64,000 bases of DNA, taken from positions 9,866,001 to 9,930,000 of the forward strand of contig NZ_CP127294.1 in NCBI RefSeq assembly GCF_030285625.1, in the 5' to 3' direction. Source of the DNA: Amycolatopsis sp. 2-15. GTDB lineage: Bacteria > Actinomycetota > Actinomycetes > Mycobacteriales > Pseudonocardiaceae. The notes below the pieces were generated by a model. It ran no database searches. It was not told the DNA's origin and saw only the letters and a list, made by a program, of their open reading frames with translations. How positions within the stretch are numbered: the first letter of the stretch is position 1; each line of letters begins with the position of its first letter. This document shows, one piece after another, positions 43,062 to 51,767 of the stretch. Made by a program: the position numbers and the translations under genes.

Positions 43062-43104
43062 AGACCGGCCCGCAGGCTCCCCGCCCGCGGGCCGGTCTTC
43101 GTTT
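43062..43104 (+). terminator. Hairpin terminator after the DEAD-box gene
   Basis: AGACCGGCCCGC (43062-43073) pairs with GCGGGCCGGTCT (43087-43098) and is followed by TCGTTT. Confidence 0.85.
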
Positions 43105-43147
43105 CCGCCCCCGTCGACCACCCCGATGCGGCGTTCAGCGAAGCGTG

Positions 43148-44146
43148 TCAGAGCTGGCCGAGCAGGGCGAACGCCGGCGGGAACCCGACCAGCACCACGA
43201 ACGCGGCGATGTTCGTCTTCTTGTACTGCACCAGCAAAGCCACGAACTCACGCAGAAAAGCGCTCGGCACGAAGTACGAAGCGGTCCGAGCCCCGATCAC
43301 GTCCAGCCGCAGCCGCAGGCGGCGAGCCAGGATGGCCGTGCGGAAGACGTGGTAGTTGTTCGTCACCGCGAGGATCCGGCCGGAAGTCCCCCGCGCGCGC
43401 AGCAGCGCCACGCTGAAGCGCAGGTTCTCGTCGGTCGTCGTGGCCTTGTCCTCCAGCAGCACCGAATCCCGGGGCACACCGGCGTTTTCCAGGTACGCCG
43501 CCATCGCCGCGGCTTCCGAGGTGAGCTCGTCGCTGCCCTGACCACCGGACACGACCACGACGGCCTCAGGTGAGCGCTGGTAGCACTGGACCCCGCGGTC
43601 GAGCCGGCTGGCCAGCAGCGGCGGCACGCGGTCGCCCAGCAAACCGGACCCCAGCACGATGATCGCGGCGGCGCGGGCGCGGCGGTTCAGCCGGCTGTAG
43701 AGCACGGAGTACATGAGCAGCGCCGTGAACACGAACGCCAGGTACGCCGAGAGCAGCAGCGCCGACAAAGCCACCACGATCAGCCACGGCGCCGCCCGCG
43801 TGAACGCCACCGCACCCACCGTGAAGACGTAGACCGCCAGGATCGCCAGCCCCGCGAGCAGCGACAGCAGGTTGGCCGGCCGGTGCCCCTCGCGGCGCCA
43901 CATCACGGCGCCGTTGGCGACCAGCGCCCACGGCAGCACCAGCGCGGCGACCACCGCCACCACCCCGACGCCGATCAGCACCACCGTCTGCAGCCACACC
44001 AGCCCCGCCGTGAGGCTGAAGAGCCACAACCCGGTCAGCACCACGGCGATCGCGAACCACACCGCGTTGCCGAACCGCCGAGGCTCGCGCAGGAACCGCA
44101 CGAGGAAGATCAGATCGGCGAGCAGCGCCAGGATCGCGGGGGCCAT
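43148..44146 (-). CDS. DUF218 (YdcF-like) membrane protein
   Basis: This 332-residue protein has five or six hydrophobic helices in its first 155 residues, then a soluble DUF218 domain: AAIIVLGSGLLGDRVPPLLASRLDRGVQCY, VVVSGGQGSDELTSEAAAMAAYL, ENAGVPRDSVLLEDKATTTDENLRFS, and NNYHVFRTAILARRL. A final hydrophobic segment ends the protein. YdcF/SanA/ElyC-type proteins act at the membrane in envelope metabolism. The substrate is not known. The ATG at 44146 lies about 50 bases after the ABC permease stop on the same strand. Confidence 0.85.
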   Translation of the reverse strand: MAPAILALLADLIFLVRFLREPRRFGNAVWFAIAVVLTGLWLFSLTAGLVWLQTVVLIGVGVVAVVAALVLPWALVANGAVMWRREGHRPANLLSLLAGLAILAVYVFTVGAVAFTRAAPWLIVVALSALLLSAYLAFVFTALLMYSVLYSRLNRRARAAAIIVLGSGLLGDRVPPLLASRLDRGVQCYQRSPEAVVVVSGGQGSDELTSEAAAMAAYLENAGVPRDSVLLEDKATTTDENLRFSVALLRARGTSGRILAVTNNYHVFRTAILARRLRLRLDVIGARTASYFVPSAFLREFVALLVQYKKTNIAAFVVLVGFPPAFALLGQL

Positions 44147-44194
44147 GATCGAACATCATGGTGGGTGCCGTGAGAACGCGTTGGGGCAACCCCG

Positions 44195-45076
44195 TCAGAG
44201 CGAGGACGTGAGCCCGCGCGCCCGCAGCACAGCGCGCTCCAGCGGCCGGAACACCAGCAGCTCGATCCCGATCCCGACGAGCAGGATCAGGAAGATCGCC
44301 GCGATCACCTTCTCGATCGCGTTGAGCGACGAGCCCTGGTTCAAGTACGCGCCAAGGCCGATGCCGAGCTGTGGCGACAGCGCGATGAGCTCCGCGGCCA
44401 TCAGCGAACGCCACGAGAACGCCCAGCCCTGCTTCAGCCCGGCGAGGAAGCCGGGCAACGCGGCCGGCAGCAGGATGTGGCGGGCGGCGGCCAGGCGGCG
44501 CGCGCCCATGACCTGGCCGACGCGCGGCAGGATGGGCGGGATCTGGTCGATGCCGGACACGAGGCCGTTGGCGATCGAGGGCACCGAACCGAGCAGCACG
44601 ACGAAGTAGATCGCCGCGTCGTTGATGCCGAACCACAGGATGGCGGCCGGCACCCAGGCCACCGACGGCAGGCTCTGCAGCCCGGTGAGCAGCGGCCCGA
44701 TCGCGGCGCGCACCACGCGGACCTTGGCGACGAGCAGCCCCAGCGGCGTCCCGATCACCACCCCGGCGGCGAAGCCGAGCGCGGCGCGGTGCAGCGACGT
44801 CCAGATGAAGCCGAACACCTCGCCGTCGGTGAGGCGGTCCCAGAACTCGTTCCACACGGCCAGCGGCGCGGGCAGCTGCGCCTCCGGCCAGAACGCGGCG
44901 GCCCACAGGATCTGCCACACCACCACGAGCAGCACGAGCGCCACCACCGGCGGCAGGAAACCCCACGCGAACCGGCGCCAGAACGACGGGCGACGCTCCC
45001 CCACCGGGGCGTCGAGCGCGTCGAGGCCGGAACCGACGGCGTCCAGCTCGTCGACGGGTCCGTCAGGCTGCGGCAT
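44195..45076 (-). CDS. ssuC: ABC transporter permease, sulfonate/nitrate type (SsuC-like)
   Basis: This 293-residue permease has six membrane helices and the binding-protein-dependent transport loop around ARRLAAARHILLPAALPGFLAGLKQGWAFSWRSLMAAELI. The first 30 residues are an acidic cytoplasmic leader. It overlaps the ATPase gene by 14 bases and follows it in the order binding protein, ATPase, permease. The assignment to aliphatic sulfonates rather than taurine, nitrate or thiamine precursors comes from overall resemblance and is moderate. Confidence 0.85.
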   Translation of the reverse strand: MPQPDGPVDELDAVGSGLDALDAPVGERRPSFWRRFAWGFLPPVVALVLLVVVWQILWAAAFWPEAQLPAPLAVWNEFWDRLTDGEVFGFIWTSLHRAALGFAAGVVIGTPLGLLVAKVRVVRAAIGPLLTGLQSLPSVAWVPAAILWFGINDAAIYFVVLLGSVPSIANGLVSGIDQIPPILPRVGQVMGARRLAAARHILLPAALPGFLAGLKQGWAFSWRSLMAAELIALSPQLGIGLGAYLNQGSSLNAIEKVIAAIFLILLVGIGIELLVFRPLERAVLRARGLTSSL

Positions 45077-45854
45077 GGGTGCTGATCACCTTTCGCAGGT
45101 GGCCGGTGATTTCCTCGGTCAGCTCCTCGGTGTCGGCCAGCGGCACGTCGGTCCACTCGCGCACCACGCGGCCGGGACGCGACGACAGCAGCACCACGCG
45201 CTGACCCAGCCGGACGGCCTCACGCACGTCGTGGGTCACGAACAGCACCGACGTGCCCGTGCTCCCCCACACGCGCAGCAGCTCGCCCTGCAGCACGTCG
45301 CGGGTGATGGCGTCGAGCGCAGCGAACGGCTCGTCCATCAGCAGCAACGCCTGCTCGGCATCGCCGCCGACGCGGTGGGTGGCGGCGAGCGCGCGGGCCA
45401 GCGCGACCCGCTGGCGCATGCCGCCGGACAGCTCGTGCGGGCGCTTCCCGCCCACACCGCTCAGGCGCACCAGGTCCAGCAGCTCGGCGGCCTTGCGGCG
45501 GCGCTCGGTGCGGCCGAAGCCGGCCAGCCGCAGCGGGAGCTCGACGTTGCGCGCGGCCGTGAGCCACGGCATCAGCGCGGCCTCCTGGAACATGACCGCG
45601 GGGCGTGACGTGTTGAGCGTGATCTCCCCCGCCGACGGCGCGTCGAGGCCGGCCACGAGGTTCAGCAGCGTGCTCTTGCCACAGCCGGACGCACCGAGCA
45701 GGCACACGAACTCGCCCGGCGCCACCGCCAGGTCCACGCCGTCGAGCGCCACCACGGCGCGCCCGGCGGGGCCGAACGCCTTGCCGACGCCATCGAGCCG
45801 CACCGCGGCCGTGCCGGTGAACTCGGTCCGTCCGCTGGGGAGAGTGATCGTCAT
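45063..45854 (-). CDS. ssuB: ABC transporter ATP-binding protein, sulfonate/nitrate type (SsuB-like)
   Basis: This 263-residue ATPase has Walker A GASGCGKST (near residue 54), Q-loop VMFQEAALMPWLT, signature ELSGGMRQRVALARAL, Walker B ALLLMDEPFAALD and switch His in FVTHDVREAVRL. The MPW after the Q-loop and the DVREAVRLGQRVVLLSSRPG ending are typical of the SsuB/TauB/NrtD group. It energises the SsuC-like permease and shares its operon with the lipoprotein at 45892. Confidence 0.92.
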   Translation of the reverse strand: MTITLPSGRTEFTGTAAVRLDGVGKAFGPAGRAVVALDGVDLAVAPGEFVCLLGASGCGKSTLLNLVAGLDAPSAGEITLNTSRPAVMFQEAALMPWLTAARNVELPLRLAGFGRTERRRKAAELLDLVRLSGVGGKRPHELSGGMRQRVALARALAATHRVGGDAEQALLLMDEPFAALDAITRDVLQGELLRVWGSTGTSVLFVTHDVREAVRLGQRVVLLSSRPGRVVREWTDVPLADTEELTEEITGHLRKVISTHAAA

Positions 45855-45891
45855 CGCGCGCTGCCTCTTTCCTGAATTACTTCGGACGCAG

Positions 45892-46950
45892 TCACTTGGC
45901 CAGGGCGGGAGCTTCGACGGAGGGCTGCTTCGCTTCCTGCAAAACCTGGTTGAGCGGGCCGAAGTCGGCGAACCCCTTGAGCGCCACGGCGGACTTCGCG
46001 ACCCCCGCGGTGACGGAGTCCTGCGCCAGCTGCGGGAACTGCTCGGGGATCGGGTCCGTGGTCAGCTCGATGCCGGAAAACGCGCGGTCCAGCACGGCCG
46101 GGCTCAGCGAGCTGCCGGCGAGCTTCTTGAGCGCCCCGTTGACGACAGTCTTGGCGTCGGCGGGGTTGGCCTTGGCCCAGTCGATGGCGGCCAGCTCACC
46201 CTTCAGCACCGCGCGCACGGTGTCGGGGTGCTGCTGCAGGAACTCGCTGCGCACGATCACGACGGTGGTCGGGAACCGGCCGTCGGGCCACAGCGACTTC
46301 TCGTCGACGAGCACCTTCGCGCCGGCGTCGAGCACCAGCCGCGAGGACCACGGCTCGGGCAGCCAGCCGCCGTCGACGTCGCCCTTCCGGAAGGCGTCGA
46401 GCGTCTTCGGGTTGTCCATCGTGGTCACGGTGACCTGGCCGCTGAGCTGCTTGCCGGCGAGGAACTTCTTGAGCGCGACGTCCTGGGTGTTGCCCAGCTG
46501 CGGCGTGGTGATCGTCTTGCCCTTGAGCTGGTCGATGCTGGTGATGCCCGGCTTCACCACGAGCTGCGCGCCACCGGAAACCGCGCCGGAGACCAGCTGG
46601 ATGGCGCCTTCGGACTTGCTGAACGCCGTGATGGCCGGGCCCGAGCCGATGAACGCCATGTCGAGCGAGTTGCCGAGCAGCGCGTTGACCTCGTCGGGGC
46701 CGGCGTTGAACGTCTGCGTGGTGAGCTTCGTCTTGCCCAGCTGCTGGGTGAAGAAACCCTTGTCGACGCCGATCAGCGCCGGCGCGTGGGTGACGTTCGG
46801 GAAGTAGCCGAGGCGCACCTCCGTGGCCGCGCCGACGTTTGCGGCCGCTGTCTCGGGGCGATCCGCGCGCGAACAGCCCGCGAGCGCACCCACCGCAGTC
46901 AGCGCGACGAGCGCGGCGGCGAAGAGGCGGGTTCTCGGGAGCTTGCGCAC
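45892..46950 (-). CDS. ssuA: ABC transporter substrate-binding lipoprotein, sulfonate type (SsuA-like)
   Basis: This 352-residue exported binding protein starts MRKLPRTRLFAAALVALTAVG with a lipobox ending ALAGC. The mature part has RLGYFPNVTHAPALIGVDKGFF and LLGNSLDMAFIGSGPAITAF, and GKTITTPQLGNTQDVALKKFL, all marks of the SsuA/NMT1-like family. I use the GTG at 46950, which has GGAAGGG upstream. The longer frame to 47004 would place 18 polar residues before the signal peptide. The order binding protein, ATPase, permease gives a complete importer. Confidence 0.87.
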   Translation of the reverse strand: MRKLPRTRLFAAALVALTAVGALAGCSRADRPETAAANVGAATEVRLGYFPNVTHAPALIGVDKGFFTQQLGKTKLTTQTFNAGPDEVNALLGNSLDMAFIGSGPAITAFSKSEGAIQLVSGAVSGGAQLVVKPGITSIDQLKGKTITTPQLGNTQDVALKKFLAGKQLSGQVTVTTMDNPKTLDAFRKGDVDGGWLPEPWSSRLVLDAGAKVLVDEKSLWPDGRFPTTVVIVRSEFLQQHPDTVRAVLKGELAAIDWAKANPADAKTVVNGALKKLAGSSLSPAVLDRAFSGIELTTDPIPEQFPQLAQDSVTAGVAKSAVALKGFADFGPLNQVLQEAKQPSVEAPALAK

Positions 46951-47000
46951 GGGTGGGCCCTTCCAGTGGCGACGGGTCCCGGCGAGGTTCGCACGGTCAC

Positions 47001-47057
47001 TCACCCGGGCGCATGGACATCCGCATGGCGGGAATTCTGCTGAGATCCCCTTGACAC
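47001..47057 (-). other. Possible short leader reading frame before ssuA
   Basis: An 18-codon frame (GTG start, MSRGSQQNSRHADVHAPG) lies between the QueA stop and the SsuA-like gene. Actinobacterial sulfur-transport operons often have short upstream peptides with an RH-x-D motif, and RHADVH resembles it. It lacks a clear ribosome-binding site and contains no Cys codons. Confidence 0.2.
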
Positions 47058-47065
47058 GGGTGCCG

Positions 47066-48079
47066 TTACTTGCTCAGCAGCAGCGACACGTCGCCGAACT
47101 CGTGCCAGAGGTACCTCCGTTCGACGGCCGCGTCGTAGGCGCGCTGCACCAGGTCGGGGCCGACGACGGCCTCGAGCAGGAGCAGGTGCGAGGCCTCCGG
47201 AGTGTGCAGGCCGGTGACGAGCCCGTCGACGACCTGCGCCGGGTGGTCCGGGCCCAGCACCAGCGACGTCCAGCCCGACGCGGCGGTGACGGCCCCGTCG
47301 GTGACGGCCGACTCCAGCGCGCGCACCGCGGTGGTCCCCACGGCGACGACCCGGCCACCCTGCGTGCGCACCCAATTGACCAGCGAGGCCGTGGTGGCGG
47401 GGATGTGGAAGCGCTCGGCGTACGGCGGCTCCCCCGCTTCCGGCGACGAAACGCCGGTGTGCAGGAGGATCGGCGCGAAGAGCACGCCGCGGGAGACCAG
47501 TTGCGTCACCAGTTCCGGCGTGAACGGACGGGCGGCGCTGGGCATTTCCGCGCTGCCGGGGTCGAGGGCGAACACGGTCTGGTAGTCGGTGAGCGGCCAG
47601 GCGCGCGGAACGTAGCCGTAGCGGATGGGGCGTCCCACGAGCGCCAGGTACCGGGCGACGCCACCTTCGACGTCGATGCGGGCGCGCCAGAGCCGCCGCT
47701 GCCCGGCGACGTGCGGGGCGAGCAGGGTGAGCGCGGCGCCGGCGGGCAGGGTGAGGTGCTCGCCTTCGTGGCCGTCGAGCAGCGGGCCGCCGGGGGCACG
47801 GAGTTCGACGACCCAGGTGCCGTCGTCGATCTCCGTGGAGAAGTGGACGCCGACGACGTGGTCGCCGCGCACCGCGTCGACGGCCGCCGGGAGTGTCCCC
47901 GAGGTGTTGACGACGAGCAGGTCACCGGGCCGGAGGTGGTCGCCGACCTCGCGGAACGTGGCGTGGTGGACGCCGTCCGGGCCGGCGGTGAGCAGGCGGA
48001 CCTCGTCGCGGGCGAGGCCGCGTGCTTCGGGTGGCGCGGTGGCGAGCAGGTCGTCCGGCAAGAAGAAGCGCGTGGTCAC
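47066..48079 (-). CDS. queA: S-adenosylmethionine:tRNA ribosyltransferase-isomerase (QueA homologue)
   Basis: This 337-residue enzyme of the QueA family starts FFLPDDLLATAPPEARGLARDEVRLL and has PGDLLVVNTSGTLPAAV, HFSTEIDDGTWVVELR, YGYVPRAWPLTDYQTVFALDPGSAEMPSAARPFT, and GLVTGLHTPEASHLLLLEA, all family marks. QueA adds the epoxycyclopentane moiety to preQ1 in tRNA on the queuosine pathway. No other queuosine genes (tgt, queC, D, E, F, G) are in the window. It starts at GTG, overlapping the SDR stop (GTGA). Confidence 0.88.
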   Translation of the reverse strand: MTTRFFLPDDLLATAPPEARGLARDEVRLLTAGPDGVHHATFREVGDHLRPGDLLVVNTSGTLPAAVDAVRGDHVVGVHFSTEIDDGTWVVELRAPGGPLLDGHEGEHLTLPAGAALTLLAPHVAGQRRLWRARIDVEGGVARYLALVGRPIRYGYVPRAWPLTDYQTVFALDPGSAEMPSAARPFTPELVTQLVSRGVLFAPILLHTGVSSPEAGEPPYAERFHIPATTASLVNWVRTQGGRVVAVGTTAVRALESAVTDGAVTAASGWTSLVLGPDHPAQVVDGLVTGLHTPEASHLLLLEAVVGPDLVQRAYDAAVERRYLWHEFGDVSLLLSK

Positions 48080-48756
48080 GAGCGCACCGCCGCGGCCAGG
48101 TCGGCGGCGCGGTAGCGGCCGCTGGGCGGGCGTTCGTCGAACAGGCGCAGGAACGCGGGCACGGCCGTCTCGGGCAGCGGCCGGTCGGAGATGTCCTCGC
48201 CGGGGAAGGCGAGCTGGTGCATGGCTGTGCGCAGGTCACCGGGGTCGACGGCGTAGACGGCGAGCTCCGGGTTCTCGACGCCGAGCACGGCGGTGGCGTG
48301 GTCGAGCGCGGCTTTGGCGGAGCCGTAGGCGCCCCAGCCCTCGTAGGGTTCGACAGCGGCGTCGGAGCTGATGTCGACGAGGATGCCGTTCGCGGTTTTC
48401 AGCGCGGGCAGCAGCGTTCGAGTGAGTGCGAGGGGCGCGAATACGTTGGTGCGGTAGACGGCTTCGAGCGCTTCGAGCGGGTAGTCGGCCAGCGGCGGCA
48501 GCGGGCTGACACCGAGAGTGCTGGCGTTGTTCACGAGCAGGTCGAGCCGGGGCCCGGCGGCCTCGGCGAGGGCGGCGCGGTGCGCGGGGTCCGTGACGTC
48601 GCCGGGCACGGCGGTGAAGCCGAGCTCTTCGGCCGTGGCCCGCAACGCCGCTTCACCCCGCGCCGTGCCCAGCACTGTCCACTCGCGACGGACGAGGGCC
48701 CCGGCGAGGGCCCGCCCGAGACCGGCTGACGCGCCGGTGATGACGGCGACTGGCAT
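48076..48756 (-). CDS. Short-chain dehydrogenase/reductase
   Basis: This 226-residue Rossmann-fold enzyme has the cofactor motif TGASAGLGRALA (TGxxxGxG, near residue 7), LLVNNAST, and the catalytic Ser in DISSDAAV with Tyr-x3-Lys in YGSAKAAL. The Asn is in TNVF. The substrate is unknown. The ATG at 48756 has AGGAGG 5 bases upstream. A MerR-type inverted repeat lies 35 bases further up, suggesting stress- or ligand-induced transcription. It overlaps the QueA gene by 4 bases. Confidence 0.9.
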   Translation of the reverse strand: MPVAVITGASAGLGRALAGALVRREWTVLGTARGEAALRATAEELGFTAVPGDVTDPAHRAALAEAAGPRLDLLVNNASTLGVSPLPPLADYPLEALEAVYRTNVFAPLALTRTLLPALKTANGILVDISSDAAVEPYEGWGAYGSAKAALDHATAVLGVENPELAVYAVDPGDLRTAMHQLAFPGEDISDRPLPETAVPAFLRLFDERPPSGRYRAADLAAAVRS

Positions 48757-48790
48757 GGTTCCTCCTGGAGTAGGTACCAGCCAGCGTGCG

Positions 48791-48810
48791 ACCTCTACTT
48801 TACTGGAGGT
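48791..48810 (-). promoter_or_regulatory. MerR/SoxR-type operator before the SDR gene
   Basis: ACCTCTACTTTACTGGAGGT is an imperfect palindrome. On the minus strand it reads TTGACCTCCAGTAAAGTAGAGGT, so that a TTGACC -35 box runs into CCTCCAGT..AGTAGAGG, close to the CCTCAAGT..ACTTGAGG of MerR/SoxR-class promoters. It covers the last codons of the NCS1 gene. Confidence 0.5.
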
Positions 48811-50173
48811 CAACCTTCTTTCCGGCGCGCAGGAGCAAGTACGCCACCAGCGAAACCACGAACCCCGCGTAGTACGCCAGGTCCGCGCCGTGCAGGGCAG
48901 CGGCGACGGGTCCGGTGTAGACGGTGGTGTTCATGAACGGCACCGCCGCCGCGAAGCCCACGAGGAACGCCACCAATGCGGCCCACGACCGGGTGGGTTT
49001 CCCCAGCTCAGCGCTGATTTCGAACCTGCGGCCGCCCTTGGTGCGGCGCAACCAGTCGGGCACCACGACACCCAGGAACGGCGGGATCCAGTAGCTCACG
49101 AACAGCAGCACGTTCTCGAACTTCGCCGACAGGTCACCGCTGTGCATCCAGAGGATGAGCACGAACGCCAGCACTGTCACCACGACCGCGGACACCGGGC
49201 GGCGCAGCCGCACGCCCACGGTCTGGAGGGCGAGCGAGCCGCTGTAGTCGTTCATGGCGTTGGACGACACCGCGGCCAGCGCGATCACCAGCAGCGCCAG
49301 TCCGCCGACCGCTCCGCCACCCACCAGCTGGGAGACGCCGGCCGCGGTCTGGTCGCCCAGCGCCGAGCCGAGCGCGAGGCCGATGCCCTCGCCCAGCGCG
49401 TACGACGCGACGAGCCCCAGCAGCGTGAACCAGAAGACCCGAGCCGGCTTTGTGTCCACGGGCAGGTAGCGGCTGAAGTCGGCGGCGTAGGGCGCCCACG
49501 AGATGGCGAGGCTGAGCGTGATCGTGGAGAACAGCACGACGGCGCCCGCGAAATCACCGCCGGTCGCCTCGTTCGTGAACGTGATCGGGTGGTCCAGCAC
49601 GACTTTGACCGCGAGCGCCACGAACGCGACCACGAGCACCGCGCTCATCACGGCCTGCACGCGGTGGATCACGGCGTAGCCGAACACGCCGAGCAGGCAT
49701 TGCAGCACCAGCACGAGGACTACGGCGAGCCAGAACGGGAGCCCGGTGAGCTCGGCCAGCGCCTCGCCGCCGAACAATCCGACCAGCGCGTCCCAGGCAA
49801 TGCTCCCGAGCCACTGCACGAGCCCGGGCAGCACCACGGTCTTGCCGAACGGCAACCGCGCGAGCGGCAGCTGCCCCGCGCCGGTCTTCGGGCCCCACGT
49901 GGACAGGTAGGCCGGCGGCAGCGAGCCGAGGATCGTACCGACGAGCGCGACGATGAACCCGGTCGTGAAGCCCAGCCCCAGCGTCGACCCGAGTGTGCCC
50001 GTGAACACGGCGGTCATGGTCAGGTTCGGCGCGAACCACACACTCGCGAGCCGCCACGGCCGGCCGAACCGGTTCGCCTCCGGCACGGGCGTGATGCCGT
50101 GCGTCTCGATGGCGAAGTCGCCCGCGCCGGACGGCATGCGTCCTCCGAAGACGTCCGCGTCGATCCCGCTCAT
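48800..50173 (-). CDS. NCS1-family purine/cytosine permease-like transporter
   Basis: This 457-residue protein has about twelve membrane helices. The N-terminal EANRFGRPWRLASVWFAPNLTMTAVFTGTLGSTLGLGF, the SWAPYAADFSRYLP loop and SSNAMNDYSGSLALQTVGV are typical of the nucleobase:cation symporter-1 family (CodB-like). It probably imports a nucleobase, allantoin or hydantoin compound. The ATG at 50173 follows a 310-base region without a firm gene. Its 3' end contains the operator of the SDR gene. Confidence 0.88.
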   Translation of the reverse strand: MSGIDADVFGGRMPSGAGDFAIETHGITPVPEANRFGRPWRLASVWFAPNLTMTAVFTGTLGSTLGLGFTTGFIVALVGTILGSLPPAYLSTWGPKTGAGQLPLARLPFGKTVVLPGLVQWLGSIAWDALVGLFGGEALAELTGLPFWLAVVLVLVLQCLLGVFGYAVIHRVQAVMSAVLVVAFVALAVKVVLDHPITFTNEATGGDFAGAVVLFSTITLSLAISWAPYAADFSRYLPVDTKPARVFWFTLLGLVASYALGEGIGLALGSALGDQTAAGVSQLVGGGAVGGLALLVIALAAVSSNAMNDYSGSLALQTVGVRLRRPVSAVVVTVLAFVLILWMHSGDLSAKFENVLLFVSYWIPPFLGVVVPDWLRRTKGGRRFEISAELGKPTRSWAALVAFLVGFAAAVPFMNTTVYTGPVAAALHGADLAYYAGFVVSLVAYLLLRAGKKVDLQ

Positions 50174-50260
50174 GTGCTCGGCCTTTCTCCCGTTTTGCCG
50201 GGTGCCATGATTGCCGCTGACGGGGGCCGGGGGAAGCTTCCGCGACGAAGGTCTCCTCGG

Positions 50261-50434
50261 CTAGGAGAAGTTCGGGTCTTCGAGATCGCAAGTAATCGAG
50301 TTGCCCAGGTTGTCGGTGACCTCGACCACCGTCCCGGAAACCGCGATCCGCTCGAACAGTTCGACCGCGCCGACGCCACCACCCAGCGGAGGTCTCCCCC
50401 GGAGCCCTGACGAATCCAGTCCTTTGTGGACCAA
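50261..50434 (-). CDS. Possible small protein or gene remnant
   Basis: A 57-codon frame ends with VELFERIAVSGTVVEVTDNL followed by GNSITCDLEDPNFS, which looks like real protein (alternating strand pattern, balanced composition). The start is uncertain: the TTG at 50434 has no ribosome-binding site. It could be the tail of a decayed gene. I do not recognise it. Apart from this, the 310-base region 50174-50483 holds nothing I can support. Confidence 0.3.
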   Translation of the reverse strand: MVHKGLDSSGLRGRPPLGGGVGAVELFERIAVSGTVVEVTDNLGNSITCDLEDPNFS

Positions 50435-50483
50435 CAGGCGTAAATCCCTTCACCACCCGCCGCTCCCCTGGGAAGATCGCCGG

Positions 50484-51707
50484 ATGGGGGTTCCCGCGCC
50501 GCTGCGTGAGCGGCGGTTCGCCGCGTTCTTCACCGCCCGGGCGGTGTCGTTGATGGGCAGTGCGATGGCGCCGGTGGCGCTGGCGTTCGCGGTGCTGGAC
50601 AGCACGGGCGGCGCGGGTGGCCTGGGCGTGGTGATGGCCGCGCACATGGTGCCGCTGATCGGGCTGGTGCTGGTGGGCGGGTCCGTGGCGGACCGGTTTC
50701 CGCGGGCTACGGTGGTGCGGGTCGCGCACTTCGGGAGCGGGATCACGCAGCTGGGGGCGGCGGGGGTGCTGCTCACGGGCAACTACTCGTTACCGGTCCT
50801 CGTGGGCACCGAGTTCCTCAACGGGGTGCTCACGGCCTTCACCACGCCGGCGTTGCGCGGGATCGTGCCGCAGCTCGTCGGACGCGCGGAGCTGCGGCAG
50901 GCGAACTCGGTGCTGGAGTCCGCGCGCAACGTGTGCAAGATCGCCGGCCCGGCGGTGTCCGGGGTGCTGGTGGCGGCGGCGAACGGCGGATGGGCGCTGG
51001 CGGCCGACGGGGCGTCGTTCCTGGTGGCGGGCGTGATCTTCAGCGCCTTGAAGCTGCCGCCGCGCGTTGCGCACAACGCGCCCGGGATGCTGCGGGGCGT
51101 GCGGGAAGGCTGGTCGTACGTCCGGCGCGTGCCGTGGCTGTGGCAGATCGTCGCCGCGTTCACGGTGGTCAACATCGCGCAGACGGGCGTGTGGCAGGTG
51201 CTCGGCCCGACCATCGCGCGCGGCACGATCGGTGAAGCGCCGTGGGGAGTGGTGCTCAGCGTGCGCGCGGCAGGCGTGCTCGTGACCGGCGCGGTGATGT
51301 ACAAGATCGCCGCCAAGCGGCTCCTCACACTGGGTCAGGTGTGCGCCGCGCTGTCGGCGGCGCCGCTGGTCGTGCTCGGGACACAGCCGGGGTTTCCGCT
51401 GCTCGCCGGCGCCGCCCTGCTCGCCGGGCTGGGCGGTGGCGTCGCGAACATCGCCTGGACCACCACGATGCAGGAGAACGTCCCGGACCACCTCCTCTCC
51501 CGCGTGGCCGCCTACGACGACTTCGGCTCCTACCTCGGCATCCCCCTCGGCCAGCTCTCCGCCGGCCCCCTGGCCTCCGCCTTCGGGGCGGGCCCCGTCG
51601 CCACCGGCGGCGGCGTGCTCCTCGCGACGGCGGCCTTGGTACCGCTGTTGTCACCGGCGGTGCGGAAGATGCGGCACACGCCGGCGGAGGCCCCCGCCGG
51701 GTCTTGA
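50484..51707 (+). CDS. MFS transporter (drug/metabolite efflux type)
   Basis: This 407-residue protein has twelve hydrophobic segments, starting LRERRFAAFFTARAVSLMGSAMAPVALAFAVL, and the cytoplasmic motif GGSVADRFPRATVVRVA after helix 2 (motif A, GxxxDRxxR). It belongs to the actinobacterial MFS_3/EntS-like group that exports small molecules. The ATG at 50484 is chosen because the upstream frame is unlikely to be coding. It stands alone, convergent with the sedolisin gene. Confidence 0.87.
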   Translation: MGVPAPLRERRFAAFFTARAVSLMGSAMAPVALAFAVLDSTGGAGGLGVVMAAHMVPLIGLVLVGGSVADRFPRATVVRVAHFGSGITQLGAAGVLLTGNYSLPVLVGTEFLNGVLTAFTTPALRGIVPQLVGRAELRQANSVLESARNVCKIAGPAVSGVLVAAANGGWALAADGASFLVAGVIFSALKLPPRVAHNAPGMLRGVREGWSYVRRVPWLWQIVAAFTVVNIAQTGVWQVLGPTIARGTIGEAPWGVVLSVRAAGVLVTGAVMYKIAAKRLLTLGQVCAALSAAPLVVLGTQPGFPLLAGAALLAGLGGGVANIAWTTTMQENVPDHLLSRVAAYDDFGSYLGIPLGQLSAGPLASAFGAGPVATGGGVLLATAALVPLLSPAVRKMRHTPAEAPAGS

Positions 51708-51767
51708 TCAGGCGGCCGGACTCCGGCTTCACCACATGTCGGCGACGAGCAGATGCCCGGGAACGAC

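Noticed and set aside
47051..47080. Consensus-like TTGACA on the plus strand beside ssuA
   Set aside because: It would drive antisense transcription into queA and has no matching -10 box at the right distance.
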